Assembly: GCA_005878835.1 (NCBI GenBank)
Contig: VBMV01000050.1
Coordinates: 28,171 to 92,170, forward strand
From: Gammaproteobacteria bacterium
GTDB lineage: Bacteria; Pseudomonadota; Gammaproteobacteria; Steroidobacterales; Steroidobacteraceae
Length of the DNA: 64,000 nt
Direction of reading: 5' to 3'
Below are positions 7,253 to 15,872 of the stretch, in pieces (positions within the stretch are counted from its first letter, which is position 1; each line of letters begins with the position of its first letter). The notes under the pieces were generated by a model that was not told the DNA's origin, searched no databases, and worked only from the letters and a program-made list of their open reading frames with translations. The position numbers and the translations under genes are program-made.

Positions 7253-7282
7253 ACTATAACGACCCGTGAAATGGATCGGCAA
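7253..7282 (-). promoter_or_regulatory. Promoter of purC, overlapping the djlA start
   Basis: Minus strand: TTGCCG (7282-7277), an 18-base spacer, TATAGT (7258-7253). The -35 lies inside djlA codons. The purC ATG at 7244 is eight bases beyond the -10 box, so the transcript should carry essentially no leader. The same TA-rich core reads TATAAC on the plus strand (7255-7260), close to the djlA GTG at 7266. Confidence 0.5.
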
Positions 7283-8075
7283 ACTCACCGGCGGGCTGCT
7301 GGGTGCGGTCGCGCTCGGTCCGATCGGGGCCGCGCTCGGCGTGCTGCTCGGGCATCAGTTCGATGAGCACGGCGAGGAGCTGCAGGCGGGGCCGTTCGCA
7401 GGCGAGGACGTCGCCGCGATCGGCGAGCGCTTCTTCCGCGCCACCTTCCGTGTCATGGGCTGTCTCGCCAAGGCCGACGGCCGCGTGTCGGAGCTGGAAA
7501 TCTCCGCCGCGCGCGCCGTCATGGGCGAGCTGCGCCTCGATGGCCCGCAGGTGCGCGAGGCGATCGCCTGCTTCAGCGCCGGCAAGCTCCCGGCATTCGA
7601 CCTCGGCGGCGAGCTCGCCGCCCTCAGACGCGCCTGCCGCGGGCGGCCGGACCTGCTGCGCGTGTTCCTCGAGATCCAGGTGCGCGCGGCGCTCGCCGGC
7701 AACGGTCTGGAAGGCCCGGTGCGGCCTCTGGTCACTCGGATCGCCGCCGCACTGGGGATCTCGCCCCTCGAGCTGGCGCACGTCGAGGCGGTGTTGCGCA
7801 TCCAGCGCGGCGGCCCTCGCCCGGGTGAGGCGCGTGGCGCCGGCGCCCCGGCACGCGACCGCTCGCTCGAGGAGGCCTATCGCGTGCTCGAGACCAGCGC
7901 GGGCGCGAGCGATCAGGCGGTCGTCAAGGCCTACCGCCGGCAGCTGCACCGCCATCATCCCGACAAGCTCAAGGCCAACGGCTTGCCGGAGTCGATGATG
8001 GCGCACGCCAAGCAGCGCACGCAGCAGATCATCGAAGCCTACGAGCTGATCCGCGAGCGCCGCGGCATGAGTTAG
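7266..8075 (+). CDS. djlA: DjlA-like membrane-anchored J-domain co-chaperone
   Basis: A 269-residue DjlA. A short N-terminal glycine-rich membrane segment (about 8-28, LTGGLLGAVALGPIGAALG) is followed by a TerB-like helical domain (about 55-175, MGCLAKADGRVSELEI) and a C-terminal J-domain (about 200-269) with the essential HPD tripeptide (231-233) in RHHPDK. It stimulates DnaK at the inner membrane. Start is GTG 7266; no ribosome site is visible. The last four bases overlap the convergent BtuF-like gene. Confidence 0.9.
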   Translation: MKWIGKLTGGLLGAVALGPIGAALGVLLGHQFDEHGEELQAGPFAGEDVAAIGERFFRATFRVMGCLAKADGRVSELEISAARAVMGELRLDGPQVREAIACFSAGKLPAFDLGGELAALRRACRGRPDLLRVFLEIQVRAALAGNGLEGPVRPLVTRIAAALGISPLELAHVEAVLRIQRGGPRPGEARGAGAPARDRSLEEAYRVLETSAGASDQAVVKAYRRQLHRHHPDKLKANGLPESMMAHAKQRTQQIIEAYELIRERRGMS

Positions 8076-8878
8076 GCGCGTCGCGCCCACTCCTCGATGA
8101 TGCCCTGGATCGCGCGCACGCCATCGGTCAGCGCCGCGGGCCCCGGCTGCAGGATGAGTGATGACTTGATCTCGCGCACGTAACCGTCGCGCACCGCGGG
8201 GATGGCGTCCCAGCCGGGCCGCGCAGCCAGGCGCTGCGGCTGGAACTTCTTGCCGCACCACGAGCCGAGCACGATGTCGGGAGCGCGGCGCGGCACTTCC
8301 AGCGGATCGGCGATGATGCGGTTGCGCCCCAGCCCCTCGCGCGCGAGCTCGGGGAAGCACTCCTCGCCCCCGGCAAGCTCGATGAGCTCGGACACCCACT
8401 GGATGCCGCTGATCATGGGATCGTCCCATTCCTCGAAATACACGCGCGGACGGCGCGCCAGGGCCCCCGCCCGCACGCGCACCTGCGCCAGTCCCGCGCT
8501 CAGCTCATCCACCAGCGCCTGCGCCTTGCCCTCGCAGCCGATCATGCCGCCGAGCGTGCGGATCATGCGCAGGATGTCCGCCACGCTGCGGTGATTGAAG
8601 ACGTGCACCTCGAGGCCGGCACGCACCAGTTCGGCGGCGATGTCGGCCTGCAGATCGGAGAACCCCAACACCAGATCGGGCTGCAGCGCCACGATGCGGT
8701 CGGTACGGGCACTGGTGAAAGCGGAGACCCGCGGCTTTTCGCGGCGCGCGCGTGGCGGGCGCACGGTGAAGCCCGAGATACCGACGATGCGCCACTCCTC
8801 GCCGAGCCGATACAGCGTCTCGGTCGTCTCCTCGGTCAGGCACACGAGCCGCTGTGCAAATCCTGAAATTGCCGTCAT
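8072..8878 (-). CDS. Cobalamin-binding periplasmic-type protein (BtuF-like)
   Basis: A 268-residue class III substrate-binding protein of the BtuF/FepB fold. Seen: RLVCLTEETTETLYRLGEEWRIVGISGF near the start, IVALQPDLVLGFSDLQ, and VYFEEWDDPMISGIQWVSELIELAGGE. Such proteins bind corrinoids or siderophores for an ABC importer. The start at 8878 has AAGGTG nine bases upstream; a GTG/ATG further up gives no better N-terminus. No signal peptide is visible and no transporter genes are nearby, so export and partner are unknown. Confidence 0.75.
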   Translation of the reverse strand: MTAISGFAQRLVCLTEETTETLYRLGEEWRIVGISGFTVRPPRARREKPRVSAFTSARTDRIVALQPDLVLGFSDLQADIAAELVRAGLEVHVFNHRSVADILRMIRTLGGMIGCEGKAQALVDELSAGLAQVRVRAGALARRPRVYFEEWDDPMISGIQWVSELIELAGGEECFPELAREGLGRNRIIADPLEVPRRAPDIVLGSWCGKKFQPQRLAARPGWDAIPAVRDGYVREIKSSLILQPGPAALTDGVRAIQGIIEEWARRA

Positions 8879-8922
8879 GGGGCACCGCACCTTAAAGGCG
8901 GTGAGCACTGTATCCTCAAGGC

Positions 8923-10275
8923 ATGTGGATGCGCATCTGGGGCTTTCTCGAGTGGTGCTTCTTCGGGCCGGCCTCGGTGCGCGCCGGCATGCTCGGGGGA
9001 GGCCTGCGTGTGCTGCGCTACCCGTATGCGGTGGTGCGTGACCTGGCGCGCGGGGAGATCAACCTGCGTGCCATGAGTCTGGTGTACACGACGCTGCTGT
9101 CGCTCATCCCGCTGCTCGCCTTCAGTTTCGCCGTACTCAAGATCTTCGGCGGGCGCCGCGACCTGGAGCCGATCGTCTACGAGCTCTTCCGCCCGGTGGG
9201 CGGTGCGGCGGCGCAGGAGCTCACCGCGCGCGTGCTGCAGTTCGCCAGCCACGTCAGCAGCGGCGTGGTGGGGTCGCTGGGCCTGGCGCTGCTCGCCTGG
9301 ACGCTGCTCGGCACCATCAAGAAGGTCGAGGACAGCTTCAACTTCCTGTGGCACGTGGACCAGCCGCGCAGCCTCGCGCGGCGGCTCGCCGAGTACACGA
9401 GCCTGCTCATCGCCGGCCCGGTGCTGCTCGTGGGCTTCGTGGGCCTGTCGCACGCGGCGCTCGCGAGCGCGCCGGTGCAGGAGGTGGTGCACCTGCCGCT
9501 GCTGCAGCGCCTGCGCGGCACGGGTATCGCTCTGGCGCCTTACGTGATGGTCACGGCGTTTTTCACCGCGCTCTACATGATGATTCCCAACACGCGCGTG
9601 CAGTGGCGCGCGGCTCTCATCGGGGCGCTGGTGGGCGGCATCCTGTGGGCCGCGGTCGGCAAGATGTTCACCGCGTTCGTCGTGTACTCCACGCGCCTCA
9701 CCCTCGTGTACGCCGGATTCGCGGTCGTGGTGGCGGCGCTGCTGTGGACGTATTTCGGCTGGCTGATCCTGCTCGCTGGTGCGCGACTGTCGTTCTACGT
9801 GCAGAACCCCACCTACCTGCGCCTCGGGCTGCAGCAGCTGCGGCTCTCGAGCGTGGAGCTCGAGCAGCTGGCGCTGAAGCTGATGTACTTCGTGGGCCGC
9901 ACGCATATCGCAGGCGGAGGGCGCTGGAGCGTGAATCGCCTCGCCACCGAGCTGGGCCTGCCCGGCATCGCGGTGGCGCAGATGGCCGCGACGCTCGAGC
10001 GCGCGGGGCTGCTGATCGTCACCGACTACGACGAGCTGGTCCCGGCGCGCGACCTCGGGCGCATCAGCGTGTACGAGATACTCGACATCGCGCGCCATGG
10101 CGGCAGCGGCCACGTCGCGCCCCGCAACCTGCCCATCCCTGCGGTCGACCGGCTGCTGGCGGGTGTCGAGGACGCGCGCCGCCATCGCTGCGGCGAGCTC
10201 ACGCTACGCGACCTGGTCGATGAAGCCGCGCGGCCGGCGCTGCAGCTCACTCCCCGGCAATCGTCATCTCGCTGA
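8923..10275 (+). CDS. yihY: YihY/BrkB family inner-membrane protein with winged-helix tail
   Basis: A 450-residue protein whose first 300 residues form the six-helix YihY/RbnBN domain (SLVYTTLLSLIPLLAFSFAVLKIFG; the IPNTRVQWRAALIGALVGGILW loop; YAGFAVVVAALLWTYFGWLILLAG). Once called RNase BN, the family is a membrane protein of unclear role. The last 130 residues look like a soluble winged-helix domain (GGRWSVNRLATELGLPGIAVAQMAATLERAGLL), as in other gammaproteobacterial long YihY proteins. The 3' end overlaps convergent pmbA by 29 bases. Confidence 0.85.
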   Translation: MWMRIWGFLEWCFFGPASVRAGMLGGGLRVLRYPYAVVRDLARGEINLRAMSLVYTTLLSLIPLLAFSFAVLKIFGGRRDLEPIVYELFRPVGGAAAQELTARVLQFASHVSSGVVGSLGLALLAWTLLGTIKKVEDSFNFLWHVDQPRSLARRLAEYTSLLIAGPVLLVGFVGLSHAALASAPVQEVVHLPLLQRLRGTGIALAPYVMVTAFFTALYMMIPNTRVQWRAALIGALVGGILWAAVGKMFTAFVVYSTRLTLVYAGFAVVVAALLWTYFGWLILLAGARLSFYVQNPTYLRLGLQQLRLSSVELEQLALKLMYFVGRTHIAGGGRWSVNRLATELGLPGIAVAQMAATLERAGLLIVTDYDELVPARDLGRISVYEILDIARHGGSGHVAPRNLPIPAVDRLLAGVEDARRHRCGELTLRDLVDEAARPALQLTPRQSSSR

Positions 10276-11593
10276 GCAGCAGCGAGCCGGTGCGGATGCC
10301 GCCGCGCACGTCACGATCGTCGCCCAGCGCCACGATGTGCCGGTACATGGGCCTCAGGTTCCCGGCGATGGTGATCTCGTGCACCGGGTACGCGATGGCG
10401 CCACGCTCCACCCAGAAACCGCTCGCGCCGCGCGAGTAGTCCCCGGTCACGCCGTTCACGCCCTGTCCCATCAACTCGGTCACCAGGAGCCCGGTGTCCA
10501 GGCGCTGGAGGAACCCCGCCGCATCCAGCGCTCCCTGCGCGCTGCTCACGATGAGGTTGTGAATGCCCCCGGCGTTGCCGGTGGTGGTCAGCCCCAGGCG
10601 CCGCGCGGAATAGCTGCTGAGCACGTAGCCGCTGAGCACCCCGTCGCGCACCAGCTCGCGATCGCGCGTGGCGGCGCCCTCCTGGTCGAACGGGCTGCTG
10701 GCGAGGCCTTTGCGGATGTGGGGCCGCTCGTGCATCTGCAGGAACGCCGGAAAGATCTGCTCCCCGGCCGCGTTCAGCAGGAACGAGGACTTGCGGTACT
10801 GGCTGGTGCCGCTGATCGCGCCGACGAAGTGTCTGAACAGGCCGCGCGCCATGTCGGGCGTGAAGGCCACCGGGACCTTGCGGGTGCTGAGGCGGCGCGC
10901 ACCGAGCCGCGCCACAGCGCGTACACCTGCGGTGCGGCCGACGCCGGCGACGGTTTCCAGCTCCGCCGGGTCGCGCGCGATGGTGAACCAGTAGTCGCGC
11001 TGCATGTCATCGCCGGCCTGTGCGACGAGCGAGCAGCTGACCGAATGGCTGCTGGCCGAGTAGCCGGCGAGAAAGCCGAGCGAGTTGCCGTAGACACCGG
11101 TGTGGCGCTGACTGCTCACGGAGGCGCCCTCGGAGTTGGTGATGCGCGGGTCTACACCCAGGCCCGCGGCCTCACATTCGCGCGCCAGCTCGATCGCGCG
11201 CTCCGGGGTGAGGTCCCAGGCGTGATCGAGATCGAGATCGGGGATCTCGCGGGCCAGCGCGCCGGGGTCCACCAGCCCGGCATACGGATCCTCGGCGGTG
11301 TAACGGGCGATCGCACAGGCCTTTTCCACCGTCTCGCGCACCGCGGCAGCCGCCAGGTCCGCGGTGCTCGCCGAGCCCTTGCGCTGCCCGAAGTAGACGG
11401 TCACTCCGAGGCCGCGGTCGCGCTGATACTCGAGCGTGTCGACCTCGCGCAGCCGCACGCTCACCGACAGCCCCTGGGCGAGCGAGGCGTCGGCTTCGCA
11501 CTGCGACGCGCCCCGGCGGCGCGCTTCCTCGAGCACGAGACTGGCGACGTCGGCGAGTTGCCGGGTTGCCTCGGATGCGGGCGGTGGTTGCAT
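10247..11593 (-). CDS. pmbA: Metalloprotease-like protein PmbA/TldE
   Basis: A 448-residue TldE/PmbA. The TldD-TldE heterodimer is a peptidase implicated in CcdA turnover and maturation of microcin B17-type peptides. TldE lacks the metal-binding HExxxH of TldD, and none is visible here. Family segments: RDRGLGVTVYFGQRKGSAST, SSPFDQEGAATRDRELV, SYSARRLGL and GVTGDYSRGASGFWVE. The partner tldD is at 15.9-17.3 kb, unlinked as usual. Divergent from yjgA, a common gammaproteobacterial order. Confidence 0.93.
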   Translation of the reverse strand: MQPPPASEATRQLADVASLVLEEARRRGASQCEADASLAQGLSVSVRLREVDTLEYQRDRGLGVTVYFGQRKGSASTADLAAAAVRETVEKACAIARYTAEDPYAGLVDPGALAREIPDLDLDHAWDLTPERAIELARECEAAGLGVDPRITNSEGASVSSQRHTGVYGNSLGFLAGYSASSHSVSCSLVAQAGDDMQRDYWFTIARDPAELETVAGVGRTAGVRAVARLGARRLSTRKVPVAFTPDMARGLFRHFVGAISGTSQYRKSSFLLNAAGEQIFPAFLQMHERPHIRKGLASSPFDQEGAATRDRELVRDGVLSGYVLSSYSARRLGLTTTGNAGGIHNLIVSSAQGALDAAGFLQRLDTGLLVTELMGQGVNGVTGDYSRGASGFWVERGAIAYPVHEITIAGNLRPMYRHIVALGDDRDVRGGIRTGSLLLSEMTIAGE

Positions 11594-11676
11594 GGTGCGT
11601 GATTCGCGTGAGCGTTAGGCTTAAATTGTAGCTCACCGCCTGGCACCGCAGCGGTGAGCGCAGCAACGAGCCGCCC

Positions 11677-12207
11677 GTGACCGCCGCACCGCACGACCGC
11701 GAAGATGCCGACGAGACCCCGCGACCTCCCAGCAAGAGCGCGCGCAAGCGCGCGGCTCACGCCGCCCAGGACCTGGGCGAGGCGCTGGTGCGCCTGCGCG
11801 AGGCGGAGCTCGAGGCGCTGCAGCTGCCGGAGGCTCTGGGGGAGGCGATCCGCGCGGCGCGCCACATCACCAGCCGCGCGGGGGCGGCGCGCCAGCGCCA
11901 GTACATCGGCAAGCTGATGCGCGCGGTGGACGTGGAGCCGATCCGCGCCGCGCTCGCCGCCCACAGCGAACGTGCCGCGCGCGAGAGCGAGCGTTTCAAG
12001 CGCGTCAGCGCCTGGCGCGAGCGGCTGATCGCTGAAGGGCCCACGGCCCTGGCGGAGCTGGCGCGCTGGCGACCGGATCTCGATCGAGCTCAATGGGCCC
12101 GGCGTGTCAGCGCCGCCCAGACTGAACGCCGCCGCAGCGCCGGCGCCGGCGCGGCCGCCAGAGAGCTGTTTCGCGCGCTGCGCACATTGTTCGATACAAT
12201 GCCGTGA
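11677..12207 (+). CDS. darP: Ribosome-associated protein YjgA/DarP (DUF615)
   Basis: A 176-residue DUF615 protein, associated in E. coli with late 50S assembly. It has the family's charged N-terminal stretch ([21 protein letters not shown]), [14 protein letters not shown], and a C-terminal arginine-rich helix. GTG 11677 is the most likely start. The stop shares a base with the purE ATG (TGATG), so darP, purE and purK form one tightly coupled unit. Confidence 0.9.
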   Translation: MTAAPHDREDADETPRPPSKSARKRAAHAAQDLGEALVRLREAELEALQLPEALGEAIRAARHITSRAGAARQRQYIGKLMRAVDVEPIRAALAAHSERAARESERFKRVSAWRERLIAEGPTALAELARWRPDLDRAQWARRVSAAQTERRRSAGAGAAARELFRALRTLFDTMP

Positions 12208-12707
12208 TGAAACCGCTCGTCGGCATCATCATGGGCTCATCGTCCGACTGGCAGACGCTGCAGTCCGCCGCGGAGGCGTTGGACAAGCTCGCGATCCCCT
12301 ACGAGGTGCGCGTCGTGTCCGCGCACCGTACCCCCGACCTGCTGTTCGAATACGCCTCCGGGGCGCGCGAGCGGGGACTCGAGGTGCTGATCGCCGGCGC
12401 CGGCGGTGCCGCGCACCTGCCCGGCATGACCGCCGCCAAGACGATCCTGCCGGTGCTCGGCGTACCGGTGCAGTCGAAGTCCCTGGGGGGACTGGATTCA
12501 CTGCTGTCCATCGTGCAGATGCCGGCCGGCGTGCCGGTGGCGACGTTCGCGATCGGCGCAGCGGGGGCGACCAACGCCGCGCTGTGTGCGGCAGCGATCC
12601 TCGCCAACCGCCACCCCGCCATCGCCACGGCGCTGGAAGCCTATCGCGAACGCCAGACCGCCGGCGTGCTCGGCAACCCGGATCCGCGCGCGACGCCGCG
12701 CACATGA
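12207..12707 (+). CDS. purE: N5-carboxyaminoimidazole ribonucleotide mutase
   Basis: A 166-residue class I PurE that rearranges N5-CAIR to CAIR in purine synthesis. Motifs: [10 protein letters not shown] at the N-terminus, [26 protein letters not shown] and [23 protein letters not shown]. The start is ATG 12207, one base inside the darP stop; GTG 12204 just upstream would add one residue. Ends with an ATGA overlap into purK, its pathway partner. Confidence 0.96.
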   Translation: MKPLVGIIMGSSSDWQTLQSAAEALDKLAIPYEVRVVSAHRTPDLLFEYASGARERGLEVLIAGAGGAAHLPGMTAAKTILPVLGVPVQSKSLGGLDSLLSIVQMPAGVPVATFAIGAAGATNAALCAAAILANRHPAIATALEAYRERQTAGVLGNPDPRATPRT

Positions 12708-13810
12708 CGGTCGGCATCGTGGGCGCCGGCCAGCTCGGCCGCATGCTCGCTTTGGCGGGCTATCCGCTCGGGCTCGACTTCCTGTGTCTGGACCCCTCGC
12801 GGCAGGCGCCCGCGGGCCGGGTCGCCCCCCTGCTGCAGGGCGCCTTCACCGACCACGCGCTCCTCGGCCGTCTCGCGCGGCGCTGTGAGGTCCTGACCTT
12901 CGACTGGGAGAACGTGTCGGTTGCGAGCCTGCGCGCCGTGGCGCGCCTGCACGGCGCGCGTATCTGTCCGCCGATCGCGGCGCTCGCCGCCGGCCAGGAC
13001 CGGGTGGCCGAGAAACGACTGTTCGAGCGCCTCGGGATCCCCACCACCCGCTGGCGCGCCGTGAGCTCACGCGCGCAGCTGACACGCGCCATCGCCGCCA
13101 TCGGCCTGCCCGGTGTCCTCAAGACGCGCCGGTTCGGCTACGACGGCAAGGGTCAGGCCGTGATCCGCACGGCCGCGGACGCCCGGCGGGCCTGGAGCGC
13201 CCTGGGCGCGGCGCCGCTGCTGTACGAGGAGTGGATCCCGTTTGATTGCGAGGCGTCGATCATCGGGGCGCGCAGCGTCAGCGGCCAGCTCGCGGTCTAT
13301 CCGCTGTGCGGCAACGTCCACGGCGCTGGTGTCCTGCGACTCACCTGCGCGCCTTTCGGCCCGCCGCGCTGGCAGCGTCTGGCCGCGCGCTATCTCACGC
13401 GCGTGCTGGCGCACTTTCGTTACACCGGCATCCTGACCATCGAGTTCTTCGTGCGCCGCGGCGGGCTCATCGCCAACGAGATGGCGCCGCGCGTGCACAA
13501 CTCCGGACACTGGACCATCGAGGGCGCCGCCACCAGTCAGTTCGAGAATCACCTGCGCGCCATCCTCGACCTGCCGCTCGGCGCCACGCGAGCGCTCGGG
13601 CACAGCGCCATGATCAATCTCATCGGGCAGATGCCCCCACGCGCAACCCTGCTGGCGCTGGCAGGGGTGCACCTGCACGACTACGGCAAGGAGGGGCGCC
13701 CCGGGCGCAAGGTGGGTCACTGCACCGTCGTCGAGCCGACCCCCGCCCGGCGTGACGCTCGCGCGCGACGCCTGCTCAAGGATTTGGCCGTCGGCGTTCG
13801 CATCCCGTAA
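12704..13810 (+). CDS. purK: N5-carboxyaminoimidazole ribonucleotide synthase
   Basis: A 368-residue ATP-grasp enzyme that carboxylates AIR to N5-CAIR, the substrate of PurE. N-terminal [19 protein letters not shown]-grasp signatures [25 protein letters not shown], and the C-terminal [18 protein letters not shown] with QFENHLRAI. The start ATG 12704 overlaps the purE stop. The open frame continues upstream for 600 bases in frame, which is not family-like. Confidence 0.96.
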   Translation: MTVGIVGAGQLGRMLALAGYPLGLDFLCLDPSRQAPAGRVAPLLQGAFTDHALLGRLARRCEVLTFDWENVSVASLRAVARLHGARICPPIAALAAGQDRVAEKRLFERLGIPTTRWRAVSSRAQLTRAIAAIGLPGVLKTRRFGYDGKGQAVIRTAADARRAWSALGAAPLLYEEWIPFDCEASIIGARSVSGQLAVYPLCGNVHGAGVLRLTCAPFGPPRWQRLAARYLTRVLAHFRYTGILTIEFFVRRGGLIANEMAPRVHNSGHWTIEGAATSQFENHLRAILDLPLGATRALGHSAMINLIGQMPPRATLLALAGVHLHDYGKEGRPGRKVGHCTVVEPTPARRDARARRLLKDLAVGVRIP

Positions 13811-13832
13811 CATCGGCTGCGAGCCAACAAGC

Positions 13833-15227
13833 ATGTATCTGGAACCCTTCAAGCTCAAGGAGTTGCCGTTCCGGCTGAGCCCGGACCCCCAGTTCCTGTA
13901 CCTGTCGAAGCAGCACGCCCGCGCCAAGGCGTACATGGAATCGACCATCTGGTTCACCGACGGCTTCGTGGTGATCACCGGGGAGATCGGTTCGGGCAAG
14001 ACCACGCTGATCGAATCCTTCCTCAAGGAAGTGCCGGCGGACGTGGTGGTGGCGCAGATCAACCAGACGCAGGTGTCGGCCATCGACTTCCTGCAGGCGG
14101 TGCTGGTGCAGTTCGGCTTCTCGCCCTTCAAGATGCGCAAGGCCGAGCTCATCAGCACGGTCAACAACTTCCTGGTCGAGCAGTACGCCGCCGGGCGCAA
14201 GGTGCTGCTGATCGTCGATGAGGCACAGAACCTCACCATGCGCGTGCTGGAGGAAATCCGCCTGCTGTCGGGCGTGGAGACCACCAAGGACAAGGTGCTG
14301 CGGATCATTCTCGCAGGACAGCCCGAGCTCAACGACAAGCTCGACGCGCCCGAGCTCGCCCAGCTCATGCAGCGCGTGCGGCTGCGCTTCCACCTGCATA
14401 CGCTGTCGGAAGTGGAAACGCGCAGCTACATTCAGCACCGGCTGGACGTCGCCGGAGCCGGGGACCGCGAGATTTTCGCCGCCGATACCTTCGCCGAGGT
14501 GTTTCGCTACTGCGGCGGCGTACCGCGACTGATCAATACGCTGTGCGATACCGCCATGATGGCCGCCTACACTTCGGATCGCAGCACGGTCACGCGCGCG
14601 GACATCATCAGCGCGGTGCGCGAGCTGCAGTGGGTCGAGTACTCCGCGCGCCCCCAGCCGCAGCCCCCCGAGGCCGGCGGCGCGGCGCCCGGCGCGGTGC
14701 CCGGTGCGGCGCCCGGCGCGGCGCCCGGTGCGGCGCCCGGCGCGGCGCCTGCCGCGACTCCCGAGCCGGGCGCCGCCATGGGCCGTCTGCTGGTGGCGAC
14801 CGACGGGCGCACGGTGCAGGAAATCACCCTGCGCATCGGCCGGGTCATCATCGGGCGCATTCCCGACAACGACGTGCAGATCGACAGTCGCTTCATCAGC
14901 CGTCATCACTGCCAGGTGATCACCACGGCGCATTCCTGCGTGATCGAGGACCTCAACAGCACCAACGGGATTTACGTGAAATCCAACCGCGTCCGCCGCC
15001 ATCACCTCAACGACGGCGACGTCGTGCTGATCGGCAAGCACGAGCTGATTTACGTGGATGAGCGCGCGGCGCGTGGCCGCGGAAGTTTCAGCGAGACGGT
15101 GCCGCACCTCGACGCCGAGGGCGAAGCGCCGGCACACCCGTCCGCGCAGCGCACGGTGCCCACGCTGCAGCCGACGTCGAAGGCCGGCCAGGTGCCGACA
15201 GTGCAGGAGCCGGCGCCCCTCAAGTAG
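13833..15227 (+). CDS. ExeA-like AAA ATPase fused to an FHA domain
   Basis: A 464-residue two-domain protein. The AAA part (1-270) follows ExeA/GspA: MYLEPFKLKELPFRLSPDP, Walker A GEIGSGKTT (50-58), Walker B LLIVDEAQN (125-133), and GGVPRLINTLCD. A linker of six GA(A/V)P units (283-306) leads to an FHA domain (about 317-409) with GR (341-342), SRHH (356-359) and LNSTNGIYV (374-382), the phosphothreonine-binding core. The tail has three TVP-like threonines. ExeA proteins serve type II secretion or pilus assembly; here no secretion genes are adjacent, so the role is unknown. It follows purK by 22 bases. Confidence 0.85.
   Translation: MYLEPFKLKELPFRLSPDPQFLYLSKQHARAKAYMESTIWFTDGFVVITGEIGSGKTTLIESFLKEVPADVVVAQINQTQVSAIDFLQAVLVQFGFSPFKMRKAELISTVNNFLVEQYAAGRKVLLIVDEAQNLTMRVLEEIRLLSGVETTKDKVLRIILAGQPELNDKLDAPELAQLMQRVRLRFHLHTLSEVETRSYIQHRLDVAGAGDREIFAADTFAEVFRYCGGVPRLINTLCDTAMMAAYTSDRSTVTRADIISAVRELQWVEYSARPQPQPPEAGGAAPGAVPGAAPGAAPGAAPGAAPAATPEPGAAMGRLLVATDGRTVQEITLRIGRVIIGRIPDNDVQIDSRFISRHHCQVITTAHSCVIEDLNSTNGIYVKSNRVRRHHLNDGDVVLIGKHELIYVDERAARGRGSFSETVPHLDAEGEAPAHPSAQRTVPTLQPTSKAGQVPTVQEPAPLK
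14679..14750 (+). repeat. Six 12-bp tandem repeats encoding a GAAP linker
   Basis: Units alternate between GGCGCGGCGCCC and GGTGCGGCGCCC (one unit has GGTGCCC), exactly 12 bases each and in frame, giving (GAAP)n between the ATPase and FHA domains. Copy number is likely to vary between strains. Confidence 0.9.
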
Positions 15228-15230
15228 CCG

Positions 15231-15485
15231 TTAGCGCGGCTTTTCTTCGCCGAGCGAATCCGGGTTCGCATACTGGGAGCGCAGCTGGCGGTAATCGCGC
15301 CGCCGCAGCAGCACGACCATCCCGCCGACCAGGGTCACCAGACCGAGCAGGCCGGTGAGCAGACTCAACCCGCCGCGCGAGGCGAGCAGGTAGCTGGCGA
15401 TGAGCGCCAGGACGCCGCAGGTTATGTAAAACCACGGCAGACTCTCGTAAACGGGATGAGAGAAGCGGTGGCTGTGCTGTGGCAT
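15231..15485 (-). CDS. Small two-helix membrane protein, unknown function
   Basis: An 84-residue protein with two hydrophobic helices (WFYITCGVLALIASYLL and LLTGLLGLVTLVGGMVVLL) and a basic, soluble C-terminus (RRRDYRQLRSQYANPD). ATG 15485 is preferred because GGGTGG precedes it; ATG 15494 would add three residues. Convergent with the AAA-FHA gene, three bases apart. No family recognised. Confidence 0.65.
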   Translation of the reverse strand: MPQHSHRFSHPVYESLPWFYITCGVLALIASYLLASRGGLSLLTGLLGLVTLVGGMVVLLRRRDYRQLRSQYANPDSLGEEKPR

Positions 15486-15542
15486 GCCACCCATCGTATC
15501 GCGAGCGGCCCCGAAGTTGGAACCGCCGCGATCACATTCGCG

Positions 15543-15707
15543 TCAGCCGAGGCCGAAGAGCTCGACGAGCCGCTCGAGCAGGGAGGGTTTCCAGCCGTCG
15601 ACGCGAAAGTCCCCCTGAGGCACTGCGGCGCGTCGGCTGACTTCCGCCAGCAGCTCCGCGGGCAGGTTGAGCTTCGGGGACTCGAGAGTGGCGTCGTCGG
15701 CGTACAT
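15543..15707 (-). CDS. Hypothetical 54-residue protein
   Basis: ATG 15707 to TGA 15543 encodes an acidic protein starting MYADDATLESPKLNLPAELL and ending VELFGLG. AAAGGA lies seven bases before the ATG. It sits between tldD and the small membrane gene on the same strand. The two predicted helices (LPAELLAEVSRRA and SLLERLVELFG) would be amphipathic. Unknown; supported by the ribosome site and codon pattern only. Confidence 0.5.
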   Translation of the reverse strand: MYADDATLESPKLNLPAELLAEVSRRAAVPQGDFRVDGWKPSLLERLVELFGLG

Positions 15708-15872
15708 CGGACATTCCTTTACGTGCTACGTGGGTTGCACTCGCCCGATGCACGTTACGGACTCGCGACCCGAACGGGTGTGTGGAAAATCACAGCTTCG
15801 TCATGGATCCGATTATGTCGCGGTAAGTGTGTACCGGGTACGTGACTCCGCGCGGCGACAGTAGGTACGCCC

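Noticed and set aside
14679..14750. Tandem repeats considered as a CRISPR-like array
   Set aside because: Units are 12 bp, contiguous without spacers, and in frame as a GAAP linker. No other repeat-spacer pattern exists in the window.
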